Assembly (NCBI RefSeq): GCF_001618425.1
Contig: NZ_BDCU01000018.1
Span: 584,463-648,462, forward strand
Direction: 5' to 3'
Length of the DNA: 64,000 nucleotides
DNA from: Nocardia fusca NBRC 14340
GTDB taxonomy: Bacteria > Actinomycetota > Actinomycetes > Mycobacteriales > Mycobacteriaceae
In this document: one piece after another, positions 8,564-15,544 of the stretch
Position numbering within the stretch: the first letter of the stretch is position 1
Layout: each line of letters begins with the position of its first letter
Program-made: the position numbers and the translations under genes
The notes under the pieces: model-generated
Told to the model about the DNA's origin: nothing
Database searches by the model: none
Seen by the model: only the letters and a program-made list of their open reading frames with translations

Positions 8564-9751
8564 GTGTCCAGAGTTTCCACCCGTATCCTGGTCCTGCTGT
8601 TGACCCTCGTCTCGGTCGGGATTCTCGGCGGTGGCGCCAACGCCGAACCGCTCTACCCGCAACCGGATCCGGACCCCTTCTACACCGCACCCCCCGAACT
8701 CGCCGAACTGCAGCCCGGCGAGGTGGTGCGCACCCGCAAAATCGATACCGGCATGTACGTGGGCACCGAAGGCTGGCAGGTAGCCTTCCGGTCCACCAAC
8801 TCCCTCGGTAACCCGATCATGGGTGTGACCACGGTGCTGCTGCCCGCCGGCGTGAAGAACCCGCCGCTGGTCTCCTATCAGGCGCTGATCAATTCGCTGG
8901 GCACCCGGTGCAATCCGTCGCGGTCGCTGTTCAACGGTGAACTACAGGACGCCGTCGGCGCGATGCTGCCGATCGGGCGCGGCTGGGCCATCTCGGTGCC
9001 CGATTACCTCGGGCCGAATGTCGCCTATGCCGCCGGACGGCTCAGCGGAATGGTCACCCTCGACAGCGTCCGCGCCGTCCAGCGGGCCACCGAACTCGGC
9101 CTCGCGGACTCCCCCGTCGCCCTGGCCGGTTACTCCGGGGGCGGGCTGGCCACCGGCTGGGCCGCAGCCCTGCAACCCTCCTACGCGCCCGAGCTGAAGA
9201 TCGCCGGTATCGCCGCGGGCGGTATCCCGGCCGATCTGGAGCAGATGGCACTGGGCCTCGGTTTCGCCCCGCATCCGGGCTTCGGCCTGGCCTTCGCCGC
9301 GGCCATGGGTCTGGAACGGGAGTACCCGGACCGGCTGCCGATCTCGGAACAGCTCAACGAGAACGGGCTGTGGTTCCGGGAGTTCACCCATGACGCGTGC
9401 CGGCGGTTCCTGCTGTTCCACGGCGCCTTCCGCAGTGCGGAGCAGATGGCCGCGTCGAAGAGTCTGATGGACAGCCCCGAAGCACACCAGGTCCTGCGCG
9501 AGAACAGCCTGCGCTACTTCGACGGGGTGCCGACCACGCCGACCTATCTGTGGCACGGCCGCTACGACGAGCTCACCCCGTACGACGGGGTGGCCGAGTT
9601 CGCCGACCGTTACTGCCGCGCGGGCGCCCCGGTGAAACTGACCACCTACGACATCGCCGAACATATGACCGCCGCCGTCGCGGGGTTCGCCGACGCCTGG
9701 AATTTCGTGGAGGCCAGGTTCCGCGGTGAACCGATGGCCAAGGGCTGCTGA
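8564..9751 (+). CDS. Secreted triacylglycerol lipase (LIP family)
   Basis: From the GTG at 8564 the 395-aa protein begins with a signal peptide (hydrophobic core RILVLLLTLVSVGILGGG, likely cleavage after ANA). The mature part has the secretory lipase layout: GYSGG nucleophile elbow at about 188-192, Asp in WHGRYDELTP and His in AEHMTAA. Two conserved Cys (TRC, DAC) could pair. The family hydrolyses triacylglycerols or other long-chain esters outside the cell. The longer frame starting at 8192 adds about 124 unlikely residues. A strong hairpin follows the stop. Confidence 0.88.
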   Translation: MSRVSTRILVLLLTLVSVGILGGGANAEPLYPQPDPDPFYTAPPELAELQPGEVVRTRKIDTGMYVGTEGWQVAFRSTNSLGNPIMGVTTVLLPAGVKNPPLVSYQALINSLGTRCNPSRSLFNGELQDAVGAMLPIGRGWAISVPDYLGPNVAYAAGRLSGMVTLDSVRAVQRATELGLADSPVALAGYSGGGLATGWAAALQPSYAPELKIAGIAAGGIPADLEQMALGLGFAPHPGFGLAFAAAMGLEREYPDRLPISEQLNENGLWFREFTHDACRRFLLFHGAFRSAEQMAASKSLMDSPEAHQVLRENSLRYFDGVPTTPTYLWHGRYDELTPYDGVAEFADRYCRAGAPVKLTTYDIAEHMTAAVAGFADAWNFVEARFRGEPMAKGC

Positions 9752-9773
9752 GCAGCGCCCACGCCGGTGATAT

Positions 9774-9808
9774 GCGGCCCGTCCGGTGAACGACACCGGA
9801 CGGGCCGC
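9774..9808. terminator. Hairpin terminator after the lipase gene
   Basis: A 15-bp perfect inverted repeat (9774-9788 and 9794-9808) with a 5-base loop lies 22 bases after the lipase stop and faces the convergent minus-strand genes. Confidence 0.75.
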
Positions 9809-9847
9809 ACCGGTGTCCGGGGCGCCGGCGGTGGGGAGCCCCCGGGT

Positions 9848-10102
9848 TCAGCCGCCGGTTCCGCGTTCTACCAGCCGCGGGTGATCTGGGTGGCCGGCGA
9901 TCGAATACTGTGTCGCGAGCCGGCGTAATCCGGCCAGATCCGTCGGATCGGTCATCACCTCGGTGTCGAGATCGAGGATGAAGTGCCCGGGCCGCACGAA
10001 CCGCGCCGAACGGCCGAGATCGCCGTCGGGATGCTCGACGGTGACGGCCCCCGATACCGCGGTGATCCGGCCGTCCTGGTCGTATTCGATCTGCACGCGC
10101 AC
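9848..10102 (-). CDS. Small hypothetical protein
   Basis: This 84-aa protein reads as a compact beta-rich fold (MRVQIEYDQDGRITAVSGAV) followed by a DPTDLAGLRRLATQYSIAGH helix. No known domain was recognised. It lies 9 bases downstream of another small gene on the same strand, so the two are probably co-expressed. Confidence 0.55.
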   Translation of the reverse strand: MRVQIEYDQDGRITAVSGAVTVEHPDGDLGRSARFVRPGHFILDLDTEVMTDPTDLAGLRRLATQYSIAGHPDHPRLVERGTGG

Positions 10103-10111
10103 GGGTCCCCC

Positions 10112-10402
10112 TCACGCGGGTATCGGATCAGACCACGCTATGTAGAAGTAGTAGTAGACCGGTTCTCCCGCGCCGTCGTTGTGTATTTCGAAATGGGTTT
10201 CATCGTGCCCGCCGCGATAATGCGTGATGTTGCGGACCGCGATCTCGGCGCCGCCGTCGCAATAGGCGGTGAAGAGGTAGAGCCTGTTCTCCCGGCCCCA
10301 CTCACCCCCGGCCGTCCACCAGTGGTCGGTTTCCCCCGGTGCCAGCGGACCACCGAAATTACAGAACGAGCCGAGCCAGTTCAGTGGCACAACCTGGACC
10401 AT
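10112..10402 (-). CDS. Small hypothetical beta-rich protein
   Basis: The ATG at 10400-10402 is preceded by GGGAGG at ideal spacing, giving 96 aa. The sequence is aromatic-rich (WWTAGGEWGRENRLYLFTAY, then VYYYFYIAW), suggesting a beta sandwich of the kind found in small carbohydrate- or lipid-binding proteins. No signal peptide is present with this start. No function can be assigned. It forms a two-gene unit with the 84-aa gene downstream. Confidence 0.55.
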   Translation of the reverse strand: MVQVVPLNWLGSFCNFGGPLAPGETDHWWTAGGEWGRENRLYLFTAYCDGGAEIAVRNITHYRGGHDETHFEIHNDGAGEPVYYYFYIAWSDPIPA

Positions 10403-10527
10403 CAGGCCTCCCTGGAAAGATCGGCGACAATGCCGTCCCATCACCCCGGGCGGTATTTCGAGGTCGAACCGGTTCGTGGCCATTATCACCCGCCCGGGCG
10501 GCGGCTGTCACGGATGGAAAACGCAGC

Positions 10528-11091
10528 TCATCGATCGGGGCGGTGCTCCGCGGCGTGCTCCCGCAGCGCCCGTACCGCCACCTCCACGGCGTGCCGGGCA
10601 TTGCGGCTGCCGTGCAGGGCGACACCGTGCTCTCCGGGCTGCAAGGGTTCGAGGGCGGCGAGCTGGGAATCCAACAGTGCGGCCGGCATGAAATGTCCGG
10701 TCCGGCCCGTTATCCGTGCCAGTAGTTCCGCACGGTCGGCGGTCAGGAGCAGGAAGTAGGTACCGGGCGCCCCTGCCCTCAGCAGGTCACGATAGCGGCG
10801 TTTGAGCGCCGAACAGGCCATGACGCCGCCGGTCCCGTCGGCGGCGCGTGCCCGCAACCAGTCGCCGACCGCGGCGAGCCACGGCTCCCGGTCGCTGTCG
10901 TCGAGCGGGAGCCCGGAGGCCATCTTGTCGATATTGGCCCGGGGGTGGAGATCGTCCGCGTCCGCGAAGGGCACCCCGAGTCGCCGGGCCAGCAGCCGGG
11001 CCGTGGTGGTCTTGCCGGTCCCCGAAACCCCCATCACCACGACACACGGGGCGCGGGAAACGGGGTGTTGCGTCGATTCCACGACCGTCAT
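10528..11091 (-). CDS. gntK: Gluconokinase
   Basis: This is a 187-aa P-loop kinase with Walker A GVSGTGKTT near residue 20, a DADDLHP substrate segment, a CSALKRRYRD motif, and an RxxHF-like lid (ITGRTGHFMP), all typical of the GntK family. It phosphorylates gluconate to 6-phosphogluconate with ATP, feeding the pentose phosphate pathway. The ATG at 11089-11091 overlaps the end of the zwf remnant by 4 bases (ATGA) and has AGGA upstream. It must once have been expressed from a zwf-gntK operon whose front is now missing. Confidence 0.9.
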   Translation of the reverse strand: MTVVESTQHPVSRAPCVVVMGVSGTGKTTTARLLARRLGVPFADADDLHPRANIDKMASGLPLDDSDREPWLAAVGDWLRARAADGTGGVMACSALKRRYRDLLRAGAPGTYFLLLTADRAELLARITGRTGHFMPAALLDSQLAALEPLQPGEHGVALHGSRNARHAVEVAVRALREHAAEHRPDR

Positions 11092-11555
11092 CGATTCCTG
11101 TCGATCCCGGGCGGTCCGAGCGAACCCGCCGGGTACTCCTCCAGCGGGACGAGATCGCGCGCCCACCCGGACAGTACCGGCTCCAGCACCCGCCAGGCCT
11201 CTTCCGCCTCGTCGGCGCGGAGGGACAGCGCGGGATCACCGCGCAGGACGTTCAGCAGGAGTGTGCCGTAGGCGGGCAGCTCCGGTGGCTCGATCCGCGC
11301 GGTGAGGGCGAGTGGTGCGAGAGTGCCGACGCTGGTCCCGACCGCGTTCAGCGCGAGGGTGAGGCTTTCGGGGTCCAGGCCGAAGCGCAGCACATTGGGC
11401 GCCGTCGTGCCGTCGTGTCCGAACGACATGGCCGATACGTGTTCCGGCCGGGCCGGGCGTCGCCGGTGGATCATCATCTGCATTCTTTCCGCCTTCCCGT
11501 GTGCTCGAATGATCGGTACGGCTAGCCGACGGATATCGGTTTCAACGTAACAGCA
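11088..11555 (-). pseudogene. zwf: C-terminal remnant of glucose-6-phosphate dehydrogenase
   Basis: The frame encodes about 150 residues matching the last third of G6PD: a VPIIRAHGKAER segment (compare VPFYIRAGK), then APNVLRFGLDPES, YGTLLLNVLRGDPALSLRAD, and the terminal WRVLEP...YPAGSLGPPG. The NADP-binding and catalytic N-terminal 300 or more residues are absent. Homology fades near 11550. A Met at 11483 with an AAGGCGGAAAGA stretch upstream could start a 131-aa peptide, but it could not be active. The fragment stops in a 4-base overlap with gntK. Confidence 0.75.
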
Positions 11556-11630
11556 GGTCCGGGGGCCGCGCGGGACCGCGACCGCCCCGCCGCCGGTCCC
11601 TACCCCTGAGCACGCGGCCGGCGGTCCGGG

Positions 11631-12092
11631 TCAGTCCAGGCAGAACTCGTTGCCTTCGGGGTCGGCCATCACGATGAAGCCGGTCTCCAACGGAGGAGCG
11701 GGCTCGTGGCGACGGACCCGGGTTCCGCCCAGCGCCACGAGCCGGTCGCATTCGGCCTCGAGCGCGGCCATCCGTTCCTCGCCCTGGAGTTCCGGCGCCA
11801 CCCGGACATCGAGATGGACGCGGTTCTTGGCGACCTTGTCCTCGGGTACCTGCTGGAAGAACAATCGTGGACCGCTACCGTCCGGGTCCTCGAGCGCCGA
11901 CCTCGAATCGCGCTCCTGCTCCGGGACGCCGATCCCGGCGAGAAAGTCGTCCCACGCGGCGAGCGGATCGGCGCCCGCCGGCAGCTCGACTCCCGGCGGA
12001 CCGGGATGGACGTAGCCCAGGGCCGCGCGCCAGAACAACGACAACGCCCGCGGGTCATGGGCATCGAAAGTGATCTGGATACCGCGGCTCAT
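11631..12092 (-). CDS. VOC / glyoxalase-like protein
   Basis: The 153-aa protein has two beta-alpha-beta-beta-beta units of the vicinal oxygen chelate fold: an opening QITFDAHDPRALSLFWRAAL, a central NRVHLDVRV strand with His, and a closing FIVMADPEGNEFCLD with the usual terminal Glu. This matches the Glyoxalase_6-like group in actinobacteria, mostly of unknown substrate. A GGAG lies 8 bases before the ATG. It is a single gene. Confidence 0.85.
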   Translation of the reverse strand: MSRGIQITFDAHDPRALSLFWRAALGYVHPGPPGVELPAGADPLAAWDDFLAGIGVPEQERDSRSALEDPDGSGPRLFFQQVPEDKVAKNRVHLDVRVAPELQGEERMAALEAECDRLVALGGTRVRRHEPAPPLETGFIVMADPEGNEFCLD

Positions 12093-12495
12093 CGGAGTGC
12101 TCCGTTCGCAGAGATATGAGTGTGCACCCTGTCAGTCTGGCAGGGCGGACGGACAGAATCGGTCCGCAATACCGTGCGGCCCGGGCACGGGACGTGACAA
12201 ATTCTTCCGGTCCAGGCCAGGCCGGACAGGTCCGCACCTGCTCGGGCTACCGCACCGACACCTGGCTCGGTCCCGGGCGCGCGCCGCCCCGTCTGGTCGG
12301 TGCGGGCGCGATCACCCGCCGGCTTTTCGGCCCATCGGTCTCCTGCTCTGAATTCGTTGCCGCGAAACATGTTCCGTGTTCTCGCTCGGATTCGACGCGT
12401 GAAATGCGGGTCCGACCGGCGCACCCGATGAGGACAGAACGGCCGGGTAATGGTTCAATTCCCGGCGTACGACCCGGAGTGCAGGAGGAAATCGA
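12093..12495. other. Intergenic region between divergent genes
   Basis: No gene was recognised in these 400 bases. It should contain the promoters of the VOC gene (left) and the HTH/zipper gene (right). An AGGAGG at 12482-12487 serves the latter. Confidence 0.5.
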
Positions 12496-13092
12496 ATGGC
12501 AGTGCGTTACTCGAAAAGAGAACAGACCAAACTCGTCAACCGAGTGAAAAAACTCCTCGCCCAGGGTAAATCGCTCAATGCGGCGTGCACGCAGGTCTCC
12601 GAACGCGAAGGCGGGCTGCCCGCCACGAACACACTCGCCAATTGGGTCCGCGCCGCGGGACTTCCCGAAAGCGCCGACACCGCACCGGTCGCGGACACTC
12701 CGGCCCCCGCGAAACCCCGGCGCCGCACCCGCGGTACCGGCAGGGTCACCGCGAAACCGGTCGCCGCCACCGAGACCGAGGTGGCGCAAGCCACCACGGA
12801 GCCGGCGGAGAGCACGGCCGAGGCCGTGGTGGCCGAGCCCACCGCGGCGGCACCGGAAACCGCTGGACCGACACCGGAAATCACCGCCGAAACCACTGAA
12901 CCGGCACCGGAGACCACCGCAGAGCCCACGGCCGAACTGGTCCGGGTGCGTCCCGCGGGAACCGCCGTGGACTCCGCGCACGAACTCGACGACCTGCTCG
13001 ACGAGAACCACCGGTTACGCACCGCGTTGAACGAGGCCAACCGGGAGATCCGCGCCATGCGCGACCTTCTCGTCGTGTACGCGAGCCGGTAG
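12496..13092 (+). CDS. HTH protein with Ala/Pro/Thr/Glu linker and C-terminal zipper
   Basis: Residues 1-55 form a transposase-OrfA-like helix-turn-helix (YSKREQTKLVNRVKKLLAQG, then TLANWVRAAGLP). Residues about 60-150 are a low-complexity linker of Ala/Pro/Thr/Glu repeats. The last 38 residues (ELDDLLDENHRLRTALNEAN and on) form a leucine-zipper-like coiled coil. The order resembles an IS3 OrfA protein stretched by an inserted linker, but no transposase partner or inverted repeats are near. A chromosomal DNA-binding role is therefore plausible. Start is fixed by AGGAGG 8 bases upstream. Confidence 0.7.
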   Translation: MAVRYSKREQTKLVNRVKKLLAQGKSLNAACTQVSEREGGLPATNTLANWVRAAGLPESADTAPVADTPAPAKPRRRTRGTGRVTAKPVAATETEVAQATTEPAESTAEAVVAEPTAAAPETAGPTPEITAETTEPAPETTAEPTAELVRVRPAGTAVDSAHELDDLLDENHRLRTALNEANREIRAMRDLLVVYASR

Positions 13093-13199
13093 ACCGGCAG
13101 TCCGCTCGCCGGTCTACCCGGCCGCGGTCCCGGAGCCCTGGGCCACGCTTCCCCGCCGCGGAAATCCGTGGTGCCCGACCCGGCGGAAACGAGCAGGAT

Positions 13200-14039
13200 A
13201 TGGACATGATCCTGCTCGTTCCCGCCGATGTACTGCGTCCCGGGGAGGCCGGCGATCATTTCGCCGGTGCGGCCGACGCCGTCCGGGCCGCGGGGCGATG
13301 CGGCTCTCGTGGACCACGACGGGCCGAGCCGGCCGGTCACGATCGCCTCGCGGACTTTGCGCGCTGCTCTGCGAGACGAGTGAGGCGAGCACGGCAGGAT
13401 CGTCACGGGTGCATACGCGTGACGTTGCTGCCGCCGCATGTGCCGCACGACGGCCGTGCCGCCGGGACCGCGGGTTTCCGCAAACGCGTGCTCTACATCG
13501 AGGACACCCGGCTCTCGGGTATCGGCCCGGCGGTCGATACTCCGAGCACACGGGACCCGATCCTGCGCGATCGGATCCACCGGCTGCACCAGACGCTGCG
13601 GTATCCCGGTGACGAGCTGGAAGCCGAGAGCCGCCTGACCTTCGTACTCGAACGCCTGCAGAGCCGGCTGCGCCGCAGGCATCCGGCTCCGCCGCCGCAC
13701 CGCGACCCCTCCCTGGCTCGGGACCTGCGCGCTCTCCTCGACGAACACTCGGTCGCCAGGATCACCCTGGCGCAGGCCGGCAATCTTCTCTACGCGGACC
13801 CGGCACATCTGGTCCGCGCGTTCTCCCGCGAGTTCGGTATCGCACCGCATCGGTATCTGATCGGCCGCCGGATCGATCTGGCCCGCCGGCTGTTGCTCGA
13901 GGGCCGGCGACCGGCCGAGGTGGCGATCGCGGCCGGATTCCACGACCAATCACACTTGAACCGGCATTTCAAGCGAATGATCGGCGCGACGTCGAAACAG
14001 TTCGCCTTCTCGCGTCCGGCCGGAACGCCACACCGTTGA
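13200..14039 (+). CDS. AraC family regulator fused to an unrelated truncated N-terminus
   Basis: The C-terminal 215 residues are an AraC regulator: a cupin-like end (VTLLPPHVPHDGR, KRVLYIEDTRL) and two helix-turn-helices (ITLAQAGNLLYADPAHLVRA and PAEVAIAAGFHDQSHLNRHF). The first about 30 residues (MDMILLVPADVLRPGEAGDH) instead match the start of ATP-grasp proteins. That match continues in another frame (ALVDHDGPSRPVTIASRTLR) to a stop at 13381-13383. The 279-aa frame is thus a deletion fusion with about 40 residues of out-of-frame filler, and the sensory cupin has lost its N-terminal half. An internal GTG at 13419 could start a short regulator. Confidence 0.65.
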   Translation: MDMILLVPADVLRPGEAGDHFAGAADAVRAAGRCGSRGPRRAEPAGHDRLADFARCSARRVRRARQDRHGCIRVTLLPPHVPHDGRAAGTAGFRKRVLYIEDTRLSGIGPAVDTPSTRDPILRDRIHRLHQTLRYPGDELEAESRLTFVLERLQSRLRRRHPAPPPHRDPSLARDLRALLDEHSVARITLAQAGNLLYADPAHLVRAFSREFGIAPHRYLIGRRIDLARRLLLEGRRPAEVAIAAGFHDQSHLNRHFKRMIGATSKQFAFSRPAGTPHR

Positions 14040-14212
14040 CCCAGGGGCGGTGCGCGCAGCCACGATCGGTCGGTCCCCATCCCGCCCGCACCACCTCGCG
14101 CGCACGCTCCGCGCAGCGGCCACGGCCCCTGTGCCCGGCTACTTCCTCCGCTGTTCCGGGGGGCGGGCGCGCGTCCCGCTCACCGGCCCGGCGGGCCTGC
14201 ATACTGGACGTC

Positions 14213-15544
14213 ATGTCGTGGTCCGGGCTCGTCGAAGCGGTGCTCGACCTGCATGTGACGACGACCGCGGCGACCTTCGTATTCGTCGCCGTCGCGGCGA
14301 TCTGCCTGGCGGCGCTGGTGGTCCGCCGGCATCGTCGCTGGATGCGTACCGGGGTCGCCGTCGTGGTGACGGCGGCCGGGCTGTCGGTGGTACTCGCCGC
14401 GGTCCTCATCGAGAAGGTCTGGCGGCCCTTTCCCGACCCCCTGCCCCCGTCGGTCTACGTCTGGTCGGGGCTGGCGGTGCTGGCGGTGGCACTGGCCGTC
14501 GGCCGCGGGTTCGTCCGGCGCCGGGACCGGTCGCGTCCGCTGGTCGCGACCGGACTCGTCGCGGCGGCCGTCGCGGTCGTGCTCTGTGCCGCCGGCGGGA
14601 TCAACGCGGGATTCGACGCGTACCCGACGGTGCGGACCGCGCTCGGCATGACCGACTACCGGACCGTGCCGTTCGATACCGCGCTGGCACCGCAGACGGT
14701 GCCCGGCGGATCTCCGTCACCGGCGAACTGGGCCCCCTCCGCCGATATGCCGGAGACCGGCGCGGTGACCCGGGCCGCCGTTCCCGGTGCCGTGTCCCGG
14801 TTCCCCGCCCGGGACGCGCGGATCTATCTGCCCCCGGCCTACTTCACCGATCCCCGGCCCGTTCTGCCGGTGCTGGTCCTGCTGGCCGGGCAGCCGGGCA
14901 CCACCGAGGACTGGCTCGTCGGCGGCCGGCTCACCCGCATCATGGACACCTATGCCGCCGACCACCGGGGGCTGGCGCCGGTGGTCGTGCTCGCCGACGG
15001 CACCGGCAGCCGGTTGGCCAACCCGCTGTGTGCCGACTCGCGGCTCGGTAACGCCGCGACCTACCTGGCCGTGGACGTACCGAATTGGGTACGCACCCAT
15101 CTGCAGGTGAACCCGGATCCGCGTGGCTGGGCGGTGGGCGGGCTGTCCTACGGTGGCACCTGCGCGCTACAACTCGCCACCACCCGCCCCGAGGTCTATC
15201 CCACCTTCCTCGATCTTTCCGGACAGGCCGAACCGACACTCGGCGACCGCACGACCACGATCCGGAAGGCCTTCGACGGCGACGCCGACGCCTTCGCCCG
15301 GAACAACCCCGCCGATCTGCTGGCCCGCCACCGCTACCCCGACTCGGCCGGCGCGTTCGTCGTGGGTCTCGGCGATACCGAATACCGCACCGCGATCGAG
15401 CGGCTGGCCGACGCCGCGCGCGCCGCCGGAATGGATGTCCACCTCACCGAACTGCCCGGCGGGCACAGTTTCGCCGTGTGGTCCGCCGGTCTGGAGAAGG
15501 AGTTGCCGTGGCTCGGGCACCGTCTCGGTCTGGACGCGTCGTGA
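14213..15544 (+). CDS. Membrane-anchored esterase of the Ag85/esterase D type
   Basis: The ATG at 14213 gives 443 aa. Residues 1-125 contain four hydrophobic helices. Residues about 170-440 are an extracytoplasmic alpha/beta hydrolase with the nucleophile motif GLSYGG, an Asp in VGLGDTEY and a His in ELPGGHSF, as in antigen 85-like and putative esterase domains. Substrates in this group are trehalose or glycerol esters, unproven here. Its TGA overlaps the GTG of the downstream MprF-like gene by 4 bases, so the two are translationally coupled and probably act together in envelope lipid modification. Confidence 0.82.
   Translation: MSWSGLVEAVLDLHVTTTAATFVFVAVAAICLAALVVRRHRRWMRTGVAVVVTAAGLSVVLAAVLIEKVWRPFPDPLPPSVYVWSGLAVLAVALAVGRGFVRRRDRSRPLVATGLVAAAVAVVLCAAGGINAGFDAYPTVRTALGMTDYRTVPFDTALAPQTVPGGSPSPANWAPSADMPETGAVTRAAVPGAVSRFPARDARIYLPPAYFTDPRPVLPVLVLLAGQPGTTEDWLVGGRLTRIMDTYAADHRGLAPVVVLADGTGSRLANPLCADSRLGNAATYLAVDVPNWVRTHLQVNPDPRGWAVGGLSYGGTCALQLATTRPEVYPTFLDLSGQAEPTLGDRTTTIRKAFDGDADAFARNNPADLLARHRYPDSAGAFVVGLGDTEYRTAIERLADAARAAGMDVHLTELPGGHSFAVWSAGLEKELPWLGHRLGLDAS

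Noticed and set aside
12507..13949. 480-codon minus-strand frame
   Set aside because: It spans two plus-strand genes and a gap with random-like composition, so it is a shadow.
15085..15540. N-terminal extension of the MprF-like protein
   Set aside because: It lies out of frame inside the esterase gene. The GTG at 15541 with GTGA overlap is the natural start.
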